Below, piece after piece: positions 17,712 through 27,594 of a stretch of DNA of 64,000 bases. Source of the stretch: Pantoea sp. 18069 (lineage in GTDB: Bacteria > Pseudomonadota > Gammaproteobacteria > Burkholderiales > Burkholderiaceae_C); the NCBI RefSeq assembly GCF_902706035.1, contig NZ_CACSJA010000023.1, forward strand, positions 1 through 64,000, written 5' to 3'. The translations under genes were made by a program, and so were the position numbers. The notes below the pieces were generated by a model, which was not told the DNA's origin, did not search any database, and was given only the letters and a program-made list of their open reading frames with translations. Each line of letters opens with the position of its first letter. Position 1 is the stretch's first letter.

Positions 17712-19886
17712 ATGTCCCGCATCCGCCGCATTTCCCCTTCCACACAACCCCGCGCCTTTCTCCTGCGCCAGACCGCTGCCGCTGCTTTGGTGCTGACTGT
17801 CGCCACCCCGCTGGCCATGGCCCAGTCCGGCGAGACCTCGGCGACGCTGCCCACCGTGACCGTATCGGGCCAGGCATCTGGCGCCACCGCGCCCTATGCC
17901 GGCGGCCAGGTGTCTTCGGGCGGGCGCGTCGGCTTCCTGGGCGACAAGGACTTCATGGAAACGCCGTTCTCCACCATCAGCTACACCGAGAAATATGTTG
18001 CCGACCGCCAGGCCAAGGACATCACGGAAGTGATTGCCGCCACCGACCCTTCGGTGTTCAGCAACGGCGTCTCCGGCGCCTGGAGCGAGAACTATTCGAT
18101 ACGCGGTTTTGCCTCCGGCACCAGCGATATGACCTTTGGCGGCCTGGCCGGCATGGCGCCGTACTACCGCACCTCGCCTGAAATGTTCGAGCGCGTCGAA
18201 GTGCTCAAGGGCCCGTCGGCGCTGCTCAATGGCATGCCACCGGGCGGCTCGGTGGGCGGTGCGATCAATCTCGTGCCCAAGCGCGCCGGCGACACGCCGC
18301 TCACGCGCTTCACAACCACCTACCTGTCCGATGCGCAGTTCGGCGGCCACCTCGACATGGGCCGGCGCTTTGGCGCGCAAAAGGAATTCGGCCTGCGCTT
18401 CAACGGCGTCTACCGCGATGGCGCAGGCCCGGTCGACAACCAGGACAAGAAGCTGCAGATGGGCGCGCTGGGCCTGGACTGGCGTTCGCAGCGCGCGCGC
18501 CTGTCGGCCGACTTCTACAGCGCCGATGACCACATCAATGGCCAGACGCGCGGCGTGAGCCTGGCGCCCGGTGTCGCCATTCCCCGGCCGCCCAGCGGCG
18601 ATACGCTGATCAACCCCGACTGGGCCTATGTCGACAGCAAGGACAAGGGCGCGATCCTGCGCGGCGAGATCGATCTGACGGACCGGATCACCGCCTATGG
18701 CGCGTTCGGCTCGGCCAGGACCAACTACCAGTACAACGGCGCGATCTCGGCCCAGGTGCTCAACGCCGCGGGCGACTACCGGACCACCATGGGCCAGCTG
18801 GCCTTCGATGTAGACAAGAAGTCGGCCGAGGTCGGCCTCAAGGGGCGTCTGCAGACCGCTGGGATCAAGCACCAGTGGGCCTTGAACGCCACGCGCTACG
18901 AGCATGACCAGCGCGACTACGGCCGGCGCACGGTGCCCGGCGCGGACTGGACCACCAACCTCTATCACCCTGTCTGGGGTGCGGCGCCGGCATTCATCGC
19001 GCCGCCGGTCTCGCACACGGCGCTGGAACTGACCAGCTTCGGCCTGGTCGACACCATGTCGTTCGCGCAAGATCGCGTGCAGCTCACGCTGGGCCTGCGC
19101 CGCCAGCAGGTCAAGAGCGACACCTACAGCACCGCGACCGGGCTGCTCACCACGCGCTACGACCAGGGCGAGACCACGCCCGCGGCGGCGCTGCTGGTCA
19201 AGGCTTCCGACCGCATCGCGCTCTATGCCAACTATATCGAGGGCCTGAGCCAGGGCCAGAAGGCGCCGATCACGTCCGCCAACCCCGACGACATCTTCGC
19301 GCCCTACAAGACCAGGCAGAAGGAGACGGGCGTCAAGATCGACATGGGTGACTTCACGCACACCTTCAGCGTCTACGAGATCAGCAAGCCCGCCAGCTAT
19401 ACCGATCCGGTCACCAACATCTTCTCGTTCGGCGGCGAGCAGCGCAACCGCGGCCTGGAGTGGAGCTTCTTCGGCGCGGCCACGCGCAGCTTGCGACTGA
19501 TGGGCGGCGTGGCCTATGTGGACCCCAAGGTCACGCGCACGACCACCGCCAACGCCCAGGGCAAGATGGCCACGGGCGTGGCCAAGCTGCAGGGCAAGCT
19601 GGGCGTGGAATGGGATGTGCCCGGCGCCACGGGCCTGACGCTCACCGGCAATGCGACGTCCGTCTCCAAGCAATACATCAGCGCCGACAACGGCCTGTGG
19701 GTGGGCGGGCGCACCACGTATGACCTGGGCGCGCGCTATGCGACCAGGCTCGCGAACCGCTCCGTGACTTTCCGCGCAGGCATCACCAATGTGACCAACA
19801 AGGCCTACTGGGGCATGCCGCTGCTGTCGAGCCTGGCGCTGGGCGCGCCGCGCACGTTCCAGCTGTCGGCGAGCGTGGATCTTTGA
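17712..19886 (+). CDS. TonB-dependent siderophore receptor
   Basis: This is a 724-residue outer-membrane receptor. A signal peptide ends near ...ATPLAMAQ, followed by a TonB-box-like stretch (LPTVTVSG), a plug domain with YSIRGFASG and RVEVLKGPSALLNGMPPGG, and a 22-strand barrel ending in the aromatic C-terminus ...FQLSASVDL. Unlike the three receptors downstream it has no N-terminal STN signalling domain, so it is a pure transporter not linked to a sigma/FecR pair. It is the last gene of the siderophore uptake operon and should bring the same ferric siderophore across the outer membrane. Confidence 0.93.
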   Translation: MSRIRRISPSTQPRAFLLRQTAAAALVLTVATPLAMAQSGETSATLPTVTVSGQASGATAPYAGGQVSSGGRVGFLGDKDFMETPFSTISYTEKYVADRQAKDITEVIAATDPSVFSNGVSGAWSENYSIRGFASGTSDMTFGGLAGMAPYYRTSPEMFERVEVLKGPSALLNGMPPGGSVGGAINLVPKRAGDTPLTRFTTTYLSDAQFGGHLDMGRRFGAQKEFGLRFNGVYRDGAGPVDNQDKKLQMGALGLDWRSQRARLSADFYSADDHINGQTRGVSLAPGVAIPRPPSGDTLINPDWAYVDSKDKGAILRGEIDLTDRITAYGAFGSARTNYQYNGAISAQVLNAAGDYRTTMGQLAFDVDKKSAEVGLKGRLQTAGIKHQWALNATRYEHDQRDYGRRTVPGADWTTNLYHPVWGAAPAFIAPPVSHTALELTSFGLVDTMSFAQDRVQLTLGLRRQQVKSDTYSTATGLLTTRYDQGETTPAAALLVKASDRIALYANYIEGLSQGQKAPITSANPDDIFAPYKTRQKETGVKIDMGDFTHTFSVYEISKPASYTDPVTNIFSFGGEQRNRGLEWSFFGAATRSLRLMGGVAYVDPKVTRTTTANAQGKMATGVAKLQGKLGVEWDVPGATGLTLTGNATSVSKQYISADNGLWVGGRTTYDLGARYATRLANRSVTFRAGITNVTNKAYWGMPLLSSLALGAPRTFQLSASVDL

Positions 19887-19892
19887 TCGGCA

Positions 19893-19923
19893 CAGTGCGA
19901 ACGCCATTTCCCCGTTCGCACTG
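19893..19923. terminator. Stem-loop between convergent receptor genes
   Basis: CAGTGCGAAC and GTTCGCACTG form a perfect 10-bp stem around an 11-nt loop. It lies between two convergent genes, where a bidirectional terminator is expected. There is no T tract, so it may act with Rho or as an RNA 3'-end stabiliser. Confidence 0.5.
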
Positions 19924-19988
19924 AGCCTGCCTGCGCGGCCCGGTCGAAGTGCCGAAGAACCGGCCCATCATCCCCTGGGCCGCTTGCT

Positions 19989-22349
19989 TCAGAAGTCGTA
20001 GCGCATGCTGACGTTCACGCTGCGCGGTGCCCCCCAGGTGTACTGCACGCGGCCGAAATCGCGCATGCCCGCGAAGTAGCTCTTGTCGAACGCATTGCGC
20101 ACGTTGAGGTTCAGGCTCAGGTGGGTGTTGAAGCGATAGCGCGCCATCAGATCGACGACCCAGAACGAGGGTTGAACCAGCGGGCCGGCCGTGGTCTTGC
20201 TTTGCCAGCGCGTGGCCGCGCCCACGGTCAGGCCGCTCACGGCGCCGCCGAGCTGGTAGGTGCTGCCCAGCTTGAACTGGTTCTTCGGCAGATAGGTGTA
20301 GTTGTTCAGATTGCTGCTGTTTTGCACATAGCTGCCCTGGGCCTGCCAGCCGCGCGCGATCTCGCCCGACAGTTCGAGCTCGTAGCCGCGCTTGGTGACG
20401 CCCGACACGGAGCGGTAAAGGCTGATGCCATCGGGAGTGACTTCACCCGTGGCTTCGGCCACGTTGTCGGTCTTCATCCAGAAGTAGGCCAGGCTGGCGT
20501 TGAGGCGCTTGTCGAAAAACTCGCCCTTGGCGCCGATCTCGCGCGTCTGGCCTTCTTCGGGGTCCAGCGTGCGGCCTTGTGTATCCACCGCACTTTGCGG
20601 CTTGAAGATGCTCGCATAGCTGCCATAGAGCGAGACGTTCTTGTGCACATCGACCACCAGACCGGCGTACGGGGTGATGACATCGCTTTTCGCGAAGTCG
20701 AAGTTCGAATAGTCGTAAGGCGTGAGATCGTACTGCTGGTAATTGGTGATGCGCGCGCCCGCGATCAGCTTGACCGGGTCGGCCAGATTGAAGCGGCCCG
20801 CGGCATAGACCGAATGGCGGCGCGAGCTGAAATAGCTGTGATTGTTCAGCGGGAAGCTGTCCAGATCAGCGGGGCGCACAATGGCGGCGCCGCCGCCCGC
20901 GTAGTCGAAAGCGACGTTGCTGTAGCGCCTATTGCCCGAATAGGTATTGGAGCTGGTGCGCGCGGCATCGACCCCGAACAGCAGCTCATGGGTGCGGCCA
21001 AACAGTTGCACCGGGCCCTGCAGGTCCAGCGCCAGGCTGCGGTTCTTGTTGACCTGATCGCGTGCCCAATTGGTATCCACCACGGCCGGAATGCCGGTGA
21101 ACCAGATGCCGCCTTCGCCGTCGGGCATCTCGGTTCTTTCATCGCTGACACGCAGCTTGGCGCTCCAGCCATTGCCGAAGCGGTGTTCCAGGTTGGCAAA
21201 CAGCGTGCGCGAGTCTTGCGCATAGCCCGACCAGGGCGCGCCCACATTGAACGAGCGCGGCTGCAGGCCCATGTACTGCCCGTTGGCCGCATAGGCCTGG
21301 ATCATGCTGGTGCTGCCCGCGCCGTAGTACTCGCGCTGGCGCTGGGTGAAGCCGACATTGAGCAGCGTGCGGTCGCTCAGATCGATGTCGAGCGTGCCGA
21401 ACAGCGTCTGGTTGCTGCGCTTCGCATGGTCGCGGAATTCCTTGCCGTCGGCGGCGGCGGCAACGAGACGCCCGCGCACGCTGCCGCTTTCGTTGAGCGC
21501 ACCGCCGATGTCCACATCGGCACGGTAATTGTCCCGGCTGCCCACGCCCGCGCCCACGCTGGCCTTGAACTCGTGCGTAGGCCGCTTGCGAATCATGTTG
21601 ACCGTGGCGCCGTAGTAGCCATCGCCGTTCATCAGGCCCGACGAGCCCTTGAGCACTTCGATGCGGTCCATCTCCACCATGTCGTCCATGGTGTAGAGCA
21701 TCTGCGTGTTCGCATACCAGCCGCTGGCCATCTGGCGCAGGCCATCGACCTGCAGGTTGACGGCGTTGCCGCGCACCATGATGTTGTTGCCGTCGCCCTG
21801 GCGATCGATGGCCACGCCCGGCGTCTGCTCCATCACATCGGTCAGCGTCTCGAGCTTGAAATCATCCATGCGCTGGCGCGTCATCACGCTGACCGACTGC
21901 GGCGTTTCGCGCAGCGTCAGGGCCAGGCCGGTGGCGCTGCGCGTCGGGCCGGTCTGCGTGTAGCTGCCCGTGCCTTCTGTCGTGCCGCTGTGGTCTGCGC
22001 GCGCCGTGACCGTCACTGTGTCCAGCTGCACGGCGCGAATCAGATAGGTCCCCGGTATCGACTGCACGAACTCCAGGCCGCTGCCGCGCAGCAGCTGGCG
22101 CAGACCGTCCGAGAGTTCGAGCTGGCCGCGCACCGCAGGCGCCTGCCTGCCCGCGAGCAGCGCGCCATCGGCGGCAATGGTCACACCCGCGCTGCGGGCC
22201 AGCGACTTGAGTGCGTCAGCCAGCGGCTGGGCCGGAAGATCGATGGACAGCGGCGCGGCCCAGGCAACGGACGCTGCCCAGGCGGATGCGCACAGCAGGG
22301 AAAGGGTGGCGTGGCGCAGGGGACGGCCGGCGCGGGAAAACTTCGACAT
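19989..22349 (-). CDS. TonB-dependent siderophore receptor with STN signalling domain (FecA/FpvA-like)
   Basis: The protein has 786 residues. After the signal peptide (start MSKFSRAGRPLRHATLSLL) comes an STN domain at residues ~35-105 (IDLPAQPLADALKSLARSAGV), which contacts a FecR-type protein in the periplasm. A TonB-box region, a plug domain (RIEVLKGSSGLMNGDGYYG) and a long barrel ending in ...SVNVSMRYDF follow. The start is supported by CAGGAG about 10 bp upstream; the longer reading frame has no signal peptide. It is the last gene of the cassette sigma-FecR-receptor and should both import a ferric siderophore and signal its presence. Confidence 0.92.
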   Translation of the reverse strand: MSKFSRAGRPLRHATLSLLCASAWAASVAWAAPLSIDLPAQPLADALKSLARSAGVTIAADGALLAGRQAPAVRGQLELSDGLRQLLRGSGLEFVQSIPGTYLIRAVQLDTVTVTARADHSGTTEGTGSYTQTGPTRSATGLALTLRETPQSVSVMTRQRMDDFKLETLTDVMEQTPGVAIDRQGDGNNIMVRGNAVNLQVDGLRQMASGWYANTQMLYTMDDMVEMDRIEVLKGSSGLMNGDGYYGATVNMIRKRPTHEFKASVGAGVGSRDNYRADVDIGGALNESGSVRGRLVAAAADGKEFRDHAKRSNQTLFGTLDIDLSDRTLLNVGFTQRQREYYGAGSTSMIQAYAANGQYMGLQPRSFNVGAPWSGYAQDSRTLFANLEHRFGNGWSAKLRVSDERTEMPDGEGGIWFTGIPAVVDTNWARDQVNKNRSLALDLQGPVQLFGRTHELLFGVDAARTSSNTYSGNRRYSNVAFDYAGGGAAIVRPADLDSFPLNNHSYFSSRRHSVYAAGRFNLADPVKLIAGARITNYQQYDLTPYDYSNFDFAKSDVITPYAGLVVDVHKNVSLYGSYASIFKPQSAVDTQGRTLDPEEGQTREIGAKGEFFDKRLNASLAYFWMKTDNVAEATGEVTPDGISLYRSVSGVTKRGYELELSGEIARGWQAQGSYVQNSSNLNNYTYLPKNQFKLGSTYQLGGAVSGLTVGAATRWQSKTTAGPLVQPSFWVVDLMARYRFNTHLSLNLNVRNAFDKSYFAGMRDFGRVQYTWGAPRSVNVSMRYDF

Positions 22350-22452
22350 GAAAGAGGGCTCCTGAGAGGTCATTGCTCGTCCCACGGACAAGCCTGCATG
22401 TATGACGCAGATGCCCGCCCAATCCCTGAGCTCGAAGGCGAAATAAATTTCC

Positions 22453-23421
22453 TCAGCGCGCCGAAAGCACGATTTCGCTGCCGGCGCGCTGCACGCGCAC
22501 CGCGCCCAGATGCGGCAGCGCGCGCAGGAAATCATCGAGCTGGCGCAGCTGCACCGCGGCCGTGATGCGCGGCGCGCCCGGGCCCGTGGCGCGCAGGGCG
22601 CGTATGGCCAGCGGGTGGTAGCGCGACAGCGTGGCGGCGATTTCCTCCAGCGTTGCCAGCTCGAAGACGATCAGCCCGCGCTCGATGGCAAACGCGTCTT
22701 CGGCGTTGAGGCCCGCAAGGCGCTGCGGCGTGCTGCCCGGCACGGCCGCGTCGTACCAGGCGCCGACCTGGCCGGCGCGCAGCTCCAGCGGGGCCTGCAG
22801 CTTGTCGCGCGCAGCCAGGCGCACCACGCCTTCCTGCACGCTCACGCGCACGCTGCCCGGCAGTCGATCGACCGAGAACACCGTACCCACCACGGTGATG
22901 CGCGCGCCCGCGCAGTCGACGACAAACGGGCGCGCGGGATCGGGCGCCACATGGAACAGCGCCTGGCCATGGGCCAGCCGCACGGCGCGCTGCGCACGAT
23001 CGAAGGCGACTTCAATGGAGGTCGATCCGCCCAGCCGCACCTGGCTGCCATCGGGCAGGGACACGGGATCGAACTGGCCGATTGCTGTCTCGCGCGCCAG
23101 CGCGAAGCGCGCGGCGTCATCGGCTGCGCGCCAATGCGCATGCAGCAGCCATCCCAGGCTGGCAAAACCCGCAAGCCCCAGCAGCCCGCGCGTCACATGG
23201 CGGCGCTGGCGTCGCCGCTGGGCCGTGGCCAGTGCCTGGGCGCGGTCGGTGGCGCCGAAGTCCTGCCACAGCAGGTCAAAGCCTGCGTATTCGCGCGCGT
23301 GGTCGGGGTGGGCCTTGAGCCAGGCATCGAAGGCGCTGCGCTGCGCCTGCGGCACCGGGGTCTCGCGCATGCGCAGAAACCAGCGCGCCGCATCTTCGCG
23401 CGCCGTCGTGTGGGTTGCCAT
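22453..23421 (-). CDS. FecR-family anti-sigma / sigma regulator
   Basis: This 322-residue inner-membrane protein has an N-terminal cytoplasmic DUF4880-type segment (EDAARWFLRMRE, ~10-60), one membrane helix at ~80-96 (LLGLAGFASLGWLLHAH) and a periplasmic FecR domain (VSLPDGSQVRLGGSTSIEV, ~120-215). Its C-terminal part binds the STN domain of the receptor. Start 23421 leaves 2 bp to the sigma stop, so the pair is translationally coupled. It is expected to hold or activate the upstream ECF sigma factor depending on signal from the receptor encoded 100 bp downstream. Confidence 0.9.
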   Translation of the reverse strand: MATHTTAREDAARWFLRMRETPVPQAQRSAFDAWLKAHPDHAREYAGFDLLWQDFGATDRAQALATAQRRRQRRHVTRGLLGLAGFASLGWLLHAHWRAADDAARFALARETAIGQFDPVSLPDGSQVRLGGSTSIEVAFDRAQRAVRLAHGQALFHVAPDPARPFVVDCAGARITVVGTVFSVDRLPGSVRVSVQEGVVRLAARDKLQAPLELRAGQVGAWYDAAVPGSTPQRLAGLNAEDAFAIERGLIVFELATLEEIAATLSRYHPLAIRALRATGPGAPRITAAVQLRQLDDFLRALPHLGAVRVQRAGSEIVLSAR

Positions 23422-23423
23422 CT

Positions 23424-23972
23424 TCAGCCGCCGATCTGCTCGCGCAGCGCGCGCAGATCGACCAGGGCGCGGATCAGATGGCGCTCCACCGCGTTGAGCG
23501 TGATGCCCAGCTGGCGCGCGATCTCGGGCTGGGTCAGTCCCTCGATGCGGCACAGCCAGAACACTTCGCGGCAGCGCGGCGGCAGGCCGCTGATCGTGGT
23601 CTGCACCGCATGCAGGCGCTGCTGCAGGTCAAGCAGGAATTCCGCCGAAGGCGCGGTCAGCAGCATCGCGTCGGCGCCTTCGTTCTGCAGCTGCAGCGCA
23701 TCGTCGGGCAGGGCGCACCAGCGCCTGGCCTCGTTCGCATGGTCGGCCAGCACCGAATGCACCACGCGCCGCAGATAGGCATGGGGACTCGCAAGGCTTG
23801 TGTGCCGGCCGCTGAGTGCGTAGCGCAAAAAGGCATCGTGCAGCACGTCCTGTGCCCGGTGCACGCAGCGCGTGCTGCGCCAGATGGTGGGCAGCAGAGC
23901 GTGGTAGGCCCAGCCCAGGTCCAGGCCGAGCCATACGGGGGAGGCGGTTTGATTCACGGAAAGAATGGTCAA
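23424..23972 (-). CDS. FecI-type ECF RNA polymerase sigma factor
   Basis: The protein has 182 residues. Region 2 (AQDVLHDAFLRYALSGR) and region 4 (LPPRCREVFWLCRIEGLTQPEIARQLGITLNAVERHL, read in part) are both present, the latter with a clear helix-turn-helix. It is the first gene of the sigma-FecR-receptor cassette and should direct transcription of the receptor gene in response to siderophore. A Fur-box-like site sits only 5 bp upstream of the ATG. That either implies a very short leader or favours the GTG at 23957 as the real start. Confidence 0.9.
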   Translation of the reverse strand: MTILSVNQTASPVWLGLDLGWAYHALLPTIWRSTRCVHRAQDVLHDAFLRYALSGRHTSLASPHAYLRRVVHSVLADHANEARRWCALPDDALQLQNEGADAMLLTAPSAEFLLDLQQRLHAVQTTISGLPPRCREVFWLCRIEGLTQPEIARQLGITLNAVERHLIRALVDLRALREQIGG

Positions 23973-23976
23973 TCGT

Positions 23977-23995
23977 AATGATATTGGTTCTCAAT
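23977..23995 (-). promoter_or_regulatory. Fur-box-like site upstream of the first ECF sigma gene
   Basis: AATGATATTGGTTCTCAAT resembles the 19-bp Fur palindrome (AATGA...TTCTCAtT pattern), though the match is weaker than at the other two cassettes. It predicts iron repression of the cassette. Confidence 0.55.
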
Positions 23996-24045
23996 ACTGA
24001 TTATCCATCGAATCCGGCGCCAGCCGCCGCGCCTTGCGCCAGCGC

Positions 24046-26487
24046 CTACAGCTTTGGCGTGTACTTCAAGGTGAACATCACATTGCGCGGATCGCCAAAG
24101 TCGTTGTTGCCGTTCTGCTCGGCAAAGCCCGGAATCCAGTAGCGCTTGTCAAACACATTGTTGACGTTGAGCGCCAGGCTGACTTCGGGCGTGACCTGGT
24201 AGGCCAGGCGCATGTTCCAGACGCTGAAGCCCGGCACCTTGAACGAACGGTCATAGCCCAGCGTATGGCTTTGGGCGTTGAAGCCCGCGCCCACGGTCAT
24301 CGCGTTCCAATCGTTGGGCAGGCGATACGAAGCCCAGACGCGCATGAGGTTGCGCGGCGTCCAGGTGCTGAACACCTTGCCCTGGTTGCTCGGGTCGCTG
24401 AGGAACTTGGTGGTGTTGTAGGTATAGCCGGCCATCACCTGCAGATTACGCAGCACTTCGCCGCTGACCTCGGCTTCCAGGCCCTGGCTGCGCACCTTGC
24501 CCGAGGGTGTGGAACAGTACCAGCCGCTGCAGGCCATGCCCGAGGCGACGTCGTTGACGGCGCGGTTCTTGTGGTCGTAGCGGAACAGGGCCAGCGACGA
24601 GTTGAGCCGTCCATCGAGCAGTTCGCCTTTGACGCCCAACTCGTAGTTCGTGCCGATGATGGGGTCCAGCACCTGGCCGGCAATGTTGCGCGCCGACTGC
24701 GGTTCGAACACGCTGGTGTAGCTGCCATAGGCCGACCACTGGGGCGTCAGCGCATAGACCAGGCCCACATACGGCGTGATCTCGCCCGATGCGGTGTTCA
24801 CCGTCTGGGTGTTGTACAGCGACTCGTTGTAGATGTAGTCATACCAGCTGCTGCGCGCGCCGACGATGGCCGTCAGCGGATCGCTGAGTTTCGCGCGCCA
24901 GCTGGCGTAGATGCCTTTTTGCTGCACGTCGTACGTCGCACGCGTCTGTACTCCGCCCGCGGCCAGGATGGTGGCTTCGTCCTGCCATGGGCGGTAGTTG
25001 TCGATGGCGAAGATATTGCCGCCGGGCGTGAACGTGCGCGCGTACATGTCGTTCGACGTGTACTTCGAGTAGTTGGCGCCCAGCGTCACTTCGTTGCGCA
25101 GCCCCAGCAGGGAGAATGTGCCGTTGACGTAGGCATCGAGCCCCACCTTGGTCGAGTCGAAGTCCGTGACCCAGTTGGCATAGGTCAGTCCGCTGCCGTC
25201 GGCGGCGACATTGCCGTGCATGCGCTGATGGACCGAGGTGTTCTTCTCGGTCAGGCGCAAGGCCGAGACCTTGAGCTTCCAGTCGGCGTTGAAGCGGTGG
25301 TCCAGGTCGGCAAACAGCATGGTCTGGTCTATGCTCGCGCGGTTCCACCAGGCGCCGACGAAAGTCGAGCGATCCAGCCCGAGGTCGCTGCCGTCCGCGA
25401 ACCGCGGCAAGCCGCGGATCATCGGGCGGCCTTGGCTGTCGGAGTTGCTGATGCCCAGGCCCAGAGTCGTGGCCGGGCTGATGTCATAGTCGAGCGCGGC
25501 ATACAGCGAGCGCGTGCCATCGTTCACGTAGTCGACAAAGGAGTGACTGCGCGCTTCATCCAGGACCGCGCGGCCGCGCAAGGAGCCGTCGGCGTTGAGC
25601 GGGCCCCCGGCATCGAGCTGTACGCCGTAGCGATCCCAGGAGCCGGCACGCGTGGTCAGCGTGACGGTCTTCTCGGCCTGGCCGCGCTTGCGCACCAGGT
25701 TCACCGCGCCGCCCGGGCTGCCCGTGCCCTGCAGCAGGCCCGAGGCACCGCGCAACACTTCGAGGCGGTCATAGAACACCATGCCTTCCGTGCCCCAGTT
25801 GCCCAACGCGTAGTTGTTGCGCGGAACGGGAACGCCATCGTATTGCCAGGCATCGATCTGGAAGCCGCGTGCCGACAGCACCATGCCCTGTCCCACGCCC
25901 TTGACGCCTACCGCGCCCGTGATGTTGTTGGCCGCGACGCGCAGGTCGGTGATTCCCTGTTCGTCGAGCTGCTTGCGCGTCAGCACGCTGATCGACTGCG
26001 GAATTTCCTTGAGCGATTGATTGCCCTTGTTGATGCTGACCGCGCGAACGGCGAACGAGTCAGAACCTTCGGTGGTGGCGCTGCGTTCGGCCTGCGCCGT
26101 GACCGTCACGGCCCCGAGCGCCGCCTCGGGCCCACCGGCCTCGCGCGACGTCACGGCTGCCGCGCTCCTGCGCACTACATACCCCCCGCCCGCACCCGGA
26201 GCGGCTTCCAGGCCATGTCCGGCAAGAACCGCTTTCAGTGCGGCCGGCACGCTATAGCTGCCCGACAACCCTGCGCTGGTCTTGCCCGCGGTGAGCGCGC
26301 CGTCGAACGACAGCCAGATGCCGGCGCTGGTCGCGAGGCGATTGAGCACCTGGTCCAGCGTGCCGGCCGCAATGTCGTAGCGCACGCTGGCTTCGGCGCG
26401 CGTGGGCGCGGCGCCATCCTGTGCCCAGGCGGGTGCGAAGGCGATGCCGAGGCAGGCCAGCAACGCGGCGTGGTGCAGCGGTTTCAT
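24046..26487 (-). CDS. TonB-dependent siderophore receptor with STN domain (paralogue A)
   Basis: The protein has 813 residues. The signal peptide is MKPLHHAALLACLGIAFAPAWAQ; the start at 26487 is chosen over 26535 because only it gives a signal peptide. The STN domain lies at ~35-105 (YDIAAGTLDQVLNRLATSAGI) and the plug has RLEVLRGASGLLQGTGSPGG, followed by a barrel ending with ...VMFTLKYTPKL. This layout and sequence match hydroxamate-type receptors such as FoxA/FhuE relatives, but the ligand is not proven. It is strikingly similar along its whole length to the receptor at 28662-31124. It closes the second sigma-FecR-receptor cassette. Confidence 0.92.
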   Translation of the reverse strand: MKPLHHAALLACLGIAFAPAWAQDGAAPTRAEASVRYDIAAGTLDQVLNRLATSAGIWLSFDGALTAGKTSAGLSGSYSVPAALKAVLAGHGLEAAPGAGGGYVVRRSAAAVTSREAGGPEAALGAVTVTAQAERSATTEGSDSFAVRAVSINKGNQSLKEIPQSISVLTRKQLDEQGITDLRVAANNITGAVGVKGVGQGMVLSARGFQIDAWQYDGVPVPRNNYALGNWGTEGMVFYDRLEVLRGASGLLQGTGSPGGAVNLVRKRGQAEKTVTLTTRAGSWDRYGVQLDAGGPLNADGSLRGRAVLDEARSHSFVDYVNDGTRSLYAALDYDISPATTLGLGISNSDSQGRPMIRGLPRFADGSDLGLDRSTFVGAWWNRASIDQTMLFADLDHRFNADWKLKVSALRLTEKNTSVHQRMHGNVAADGSGLTYANWVTDFDSTKVGLDAYVNGTFSLLGLRNEVTLGANYSKYTSNDMYARTFTPGGNIFAIDNYRPWQDEATILAAGGVQTRATYDVQQKGIYASWRAKLSDPLTAIVGARSSWYDYIYNESLYNTQTVNTASGEITPYVGLVYALTPQWSAYGSYTSVFEPQSARNIAGQVLDPIIGTNYELGVKGELLDGRLNSSLALFRYDHKNRAVNDVASGMACSGWYCSTPSGKVRSQGLEAEVSGEVLRNLQVMAGYTYNTTKFLSDPSNQGKVFSTWTPRNLMRVWASYRLPNDWNAMTVGAGFNAQSHTLGYDRSFKVPGFSVWNMRLAYQVTPEVSLALNVNNVFDKRYWIPGFAEQNGNNDFGDPRNVMFTLKYTPKL

Positions 26488-26643
26488 GCGCGGTGAATGG
26501 CCTGCAGCCGAGCGCTTGTCAATTCCCATGGTCATCCGACTTTCCCTCTCATTGTTGAAACGGTGCGACGCGCGTTGAAAACGCGGTCTCTACCTGTTTC
26601 CCGAACGAGATGGAAAAAGTGCTACGGCCCACGCAAAAAAGTT

Positions 26644-27594
26644 TCAGTCCCTGGCCTCCACCGTGACCCACCAGCGCGTGGCCGTGCTTATCTGCAGCGG
26701 CAAGGCCTGGGCCAGGATGCGCAGCGCATGGTCGGTGTCGTCTAGCGGGTAGACGCCCGAGACGATGAGATCGCGCACTGCCGGATCGCAGCGCAGCACG
26801 CCGCTGCGGTAGCGGCCCAGTTCCGCAAGAAAGTCTTCGAGCCGCATGCGCTCGGCGACCAGCACGCCCTGGGCCCAGGCCGTCGCATTGGCATTCAGCG
26901 GCGTGATGGCGTCGACGGACGCCAGGCTGAAGCGCGCCTGCTGGCCTGCATCGACGCGCTGCCTTGCGGCCATGCCGCCGTTTGCGGGGCTGATTTCCAC
27001 CGCGCCTTGCTCGACGGCCACCTGAATCCAGGGGGCGCTCTGGCGCACGCCAAAGCGCGTGCCCAGGGCGCGCACCGTGCCTTGCGCGGTGTGCACGATG
27101 AACGGCCGCGCGCTCGCATCCGTCGCCGTGGTGATGAAGATTTCGCCGTCCAGCAGGCGCACCTGGCGTTCGCCGGCGCTGTAATGCACATCGATGGCGC
27201 TGGCGCTGCCCAGCATGATTCGCGTGCCGTCGGGCAGAACGATTTCGCGTCGCTCGCCGCGTGCGCTGCGGTGGTCGGCGAGCACGCGCTGCCATGGCGC
27301 GGTTTCGCGCACGGCATACGCAGCCAGGCCGCCGCCGGCCAGCAGACCCGCGATGCCCAGCAGCGCGCGCCGGCGCGCCGTCGATGGCCGCACGCGCAAG
27401 GCCTGTCCCGCGGCGGGCCGGGCCAGGGTCTGCAATCGGCTATCCGTACGCTGCACCTGCGCCCAGGCCTGGGCATGCTCGGGCGCCGCGCCTAGCCATT
27501 GCGCAAAGCCATCGCGCTCCTCCTGCGTGACTTCGCCCGACCAGAACGTGACCTGCCATTCGAGCGCCTGATGCAGCACCGCGCCGTTGCTCAT
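26644..27594 (-). CDS. FecR-family anti-sigma / sigma regulator (cassette 2)
   Basis: The protein has 316 residues. The cytoplasmic DUF4880-type domain is VTFWSGEVTQEERDGFAQWL (~15-35), the membrane helix ~79-95 (LLGIAGLLAGGGLAAYAV), and the periplasmic FecR core IVLPDGTRIMLGSASAIDV (~118-215). Its start overlaps the sigma gene stop by 4 bp, so the two are translationally coupled. A gap of 156 bp separates it from the receptor gene; the sigma-dependent receptor promoter may lie there. Confidence 0.9.
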   Translation of the reverse strand: MSNGAVLHQALEWQVTFWSGEVTQEERDGFAQWLGAAPEHAQAWAQVQRTDSRLQTLARPAAGQALRVRPSTARRRALLGIAGLLAGGGLAAYAVRETAPWQRVLADHRSARGERREIVLPDGTRIMLGSASAIDVHYSAGERQVRLLDGEIFITTATDASARPFIVHTAQGTVRALGTRFGVRQSAPWIQVAVEQGAVEISPANGGMAARQRVDAGQQARFSLASVDAITPLNANATAWAQGVLVAERMRLEDFLAELGRYRSGVLRCDPAVRDLIVSGVYPLDDTDHALRILAQALPLQISTATRWWVTVEARD

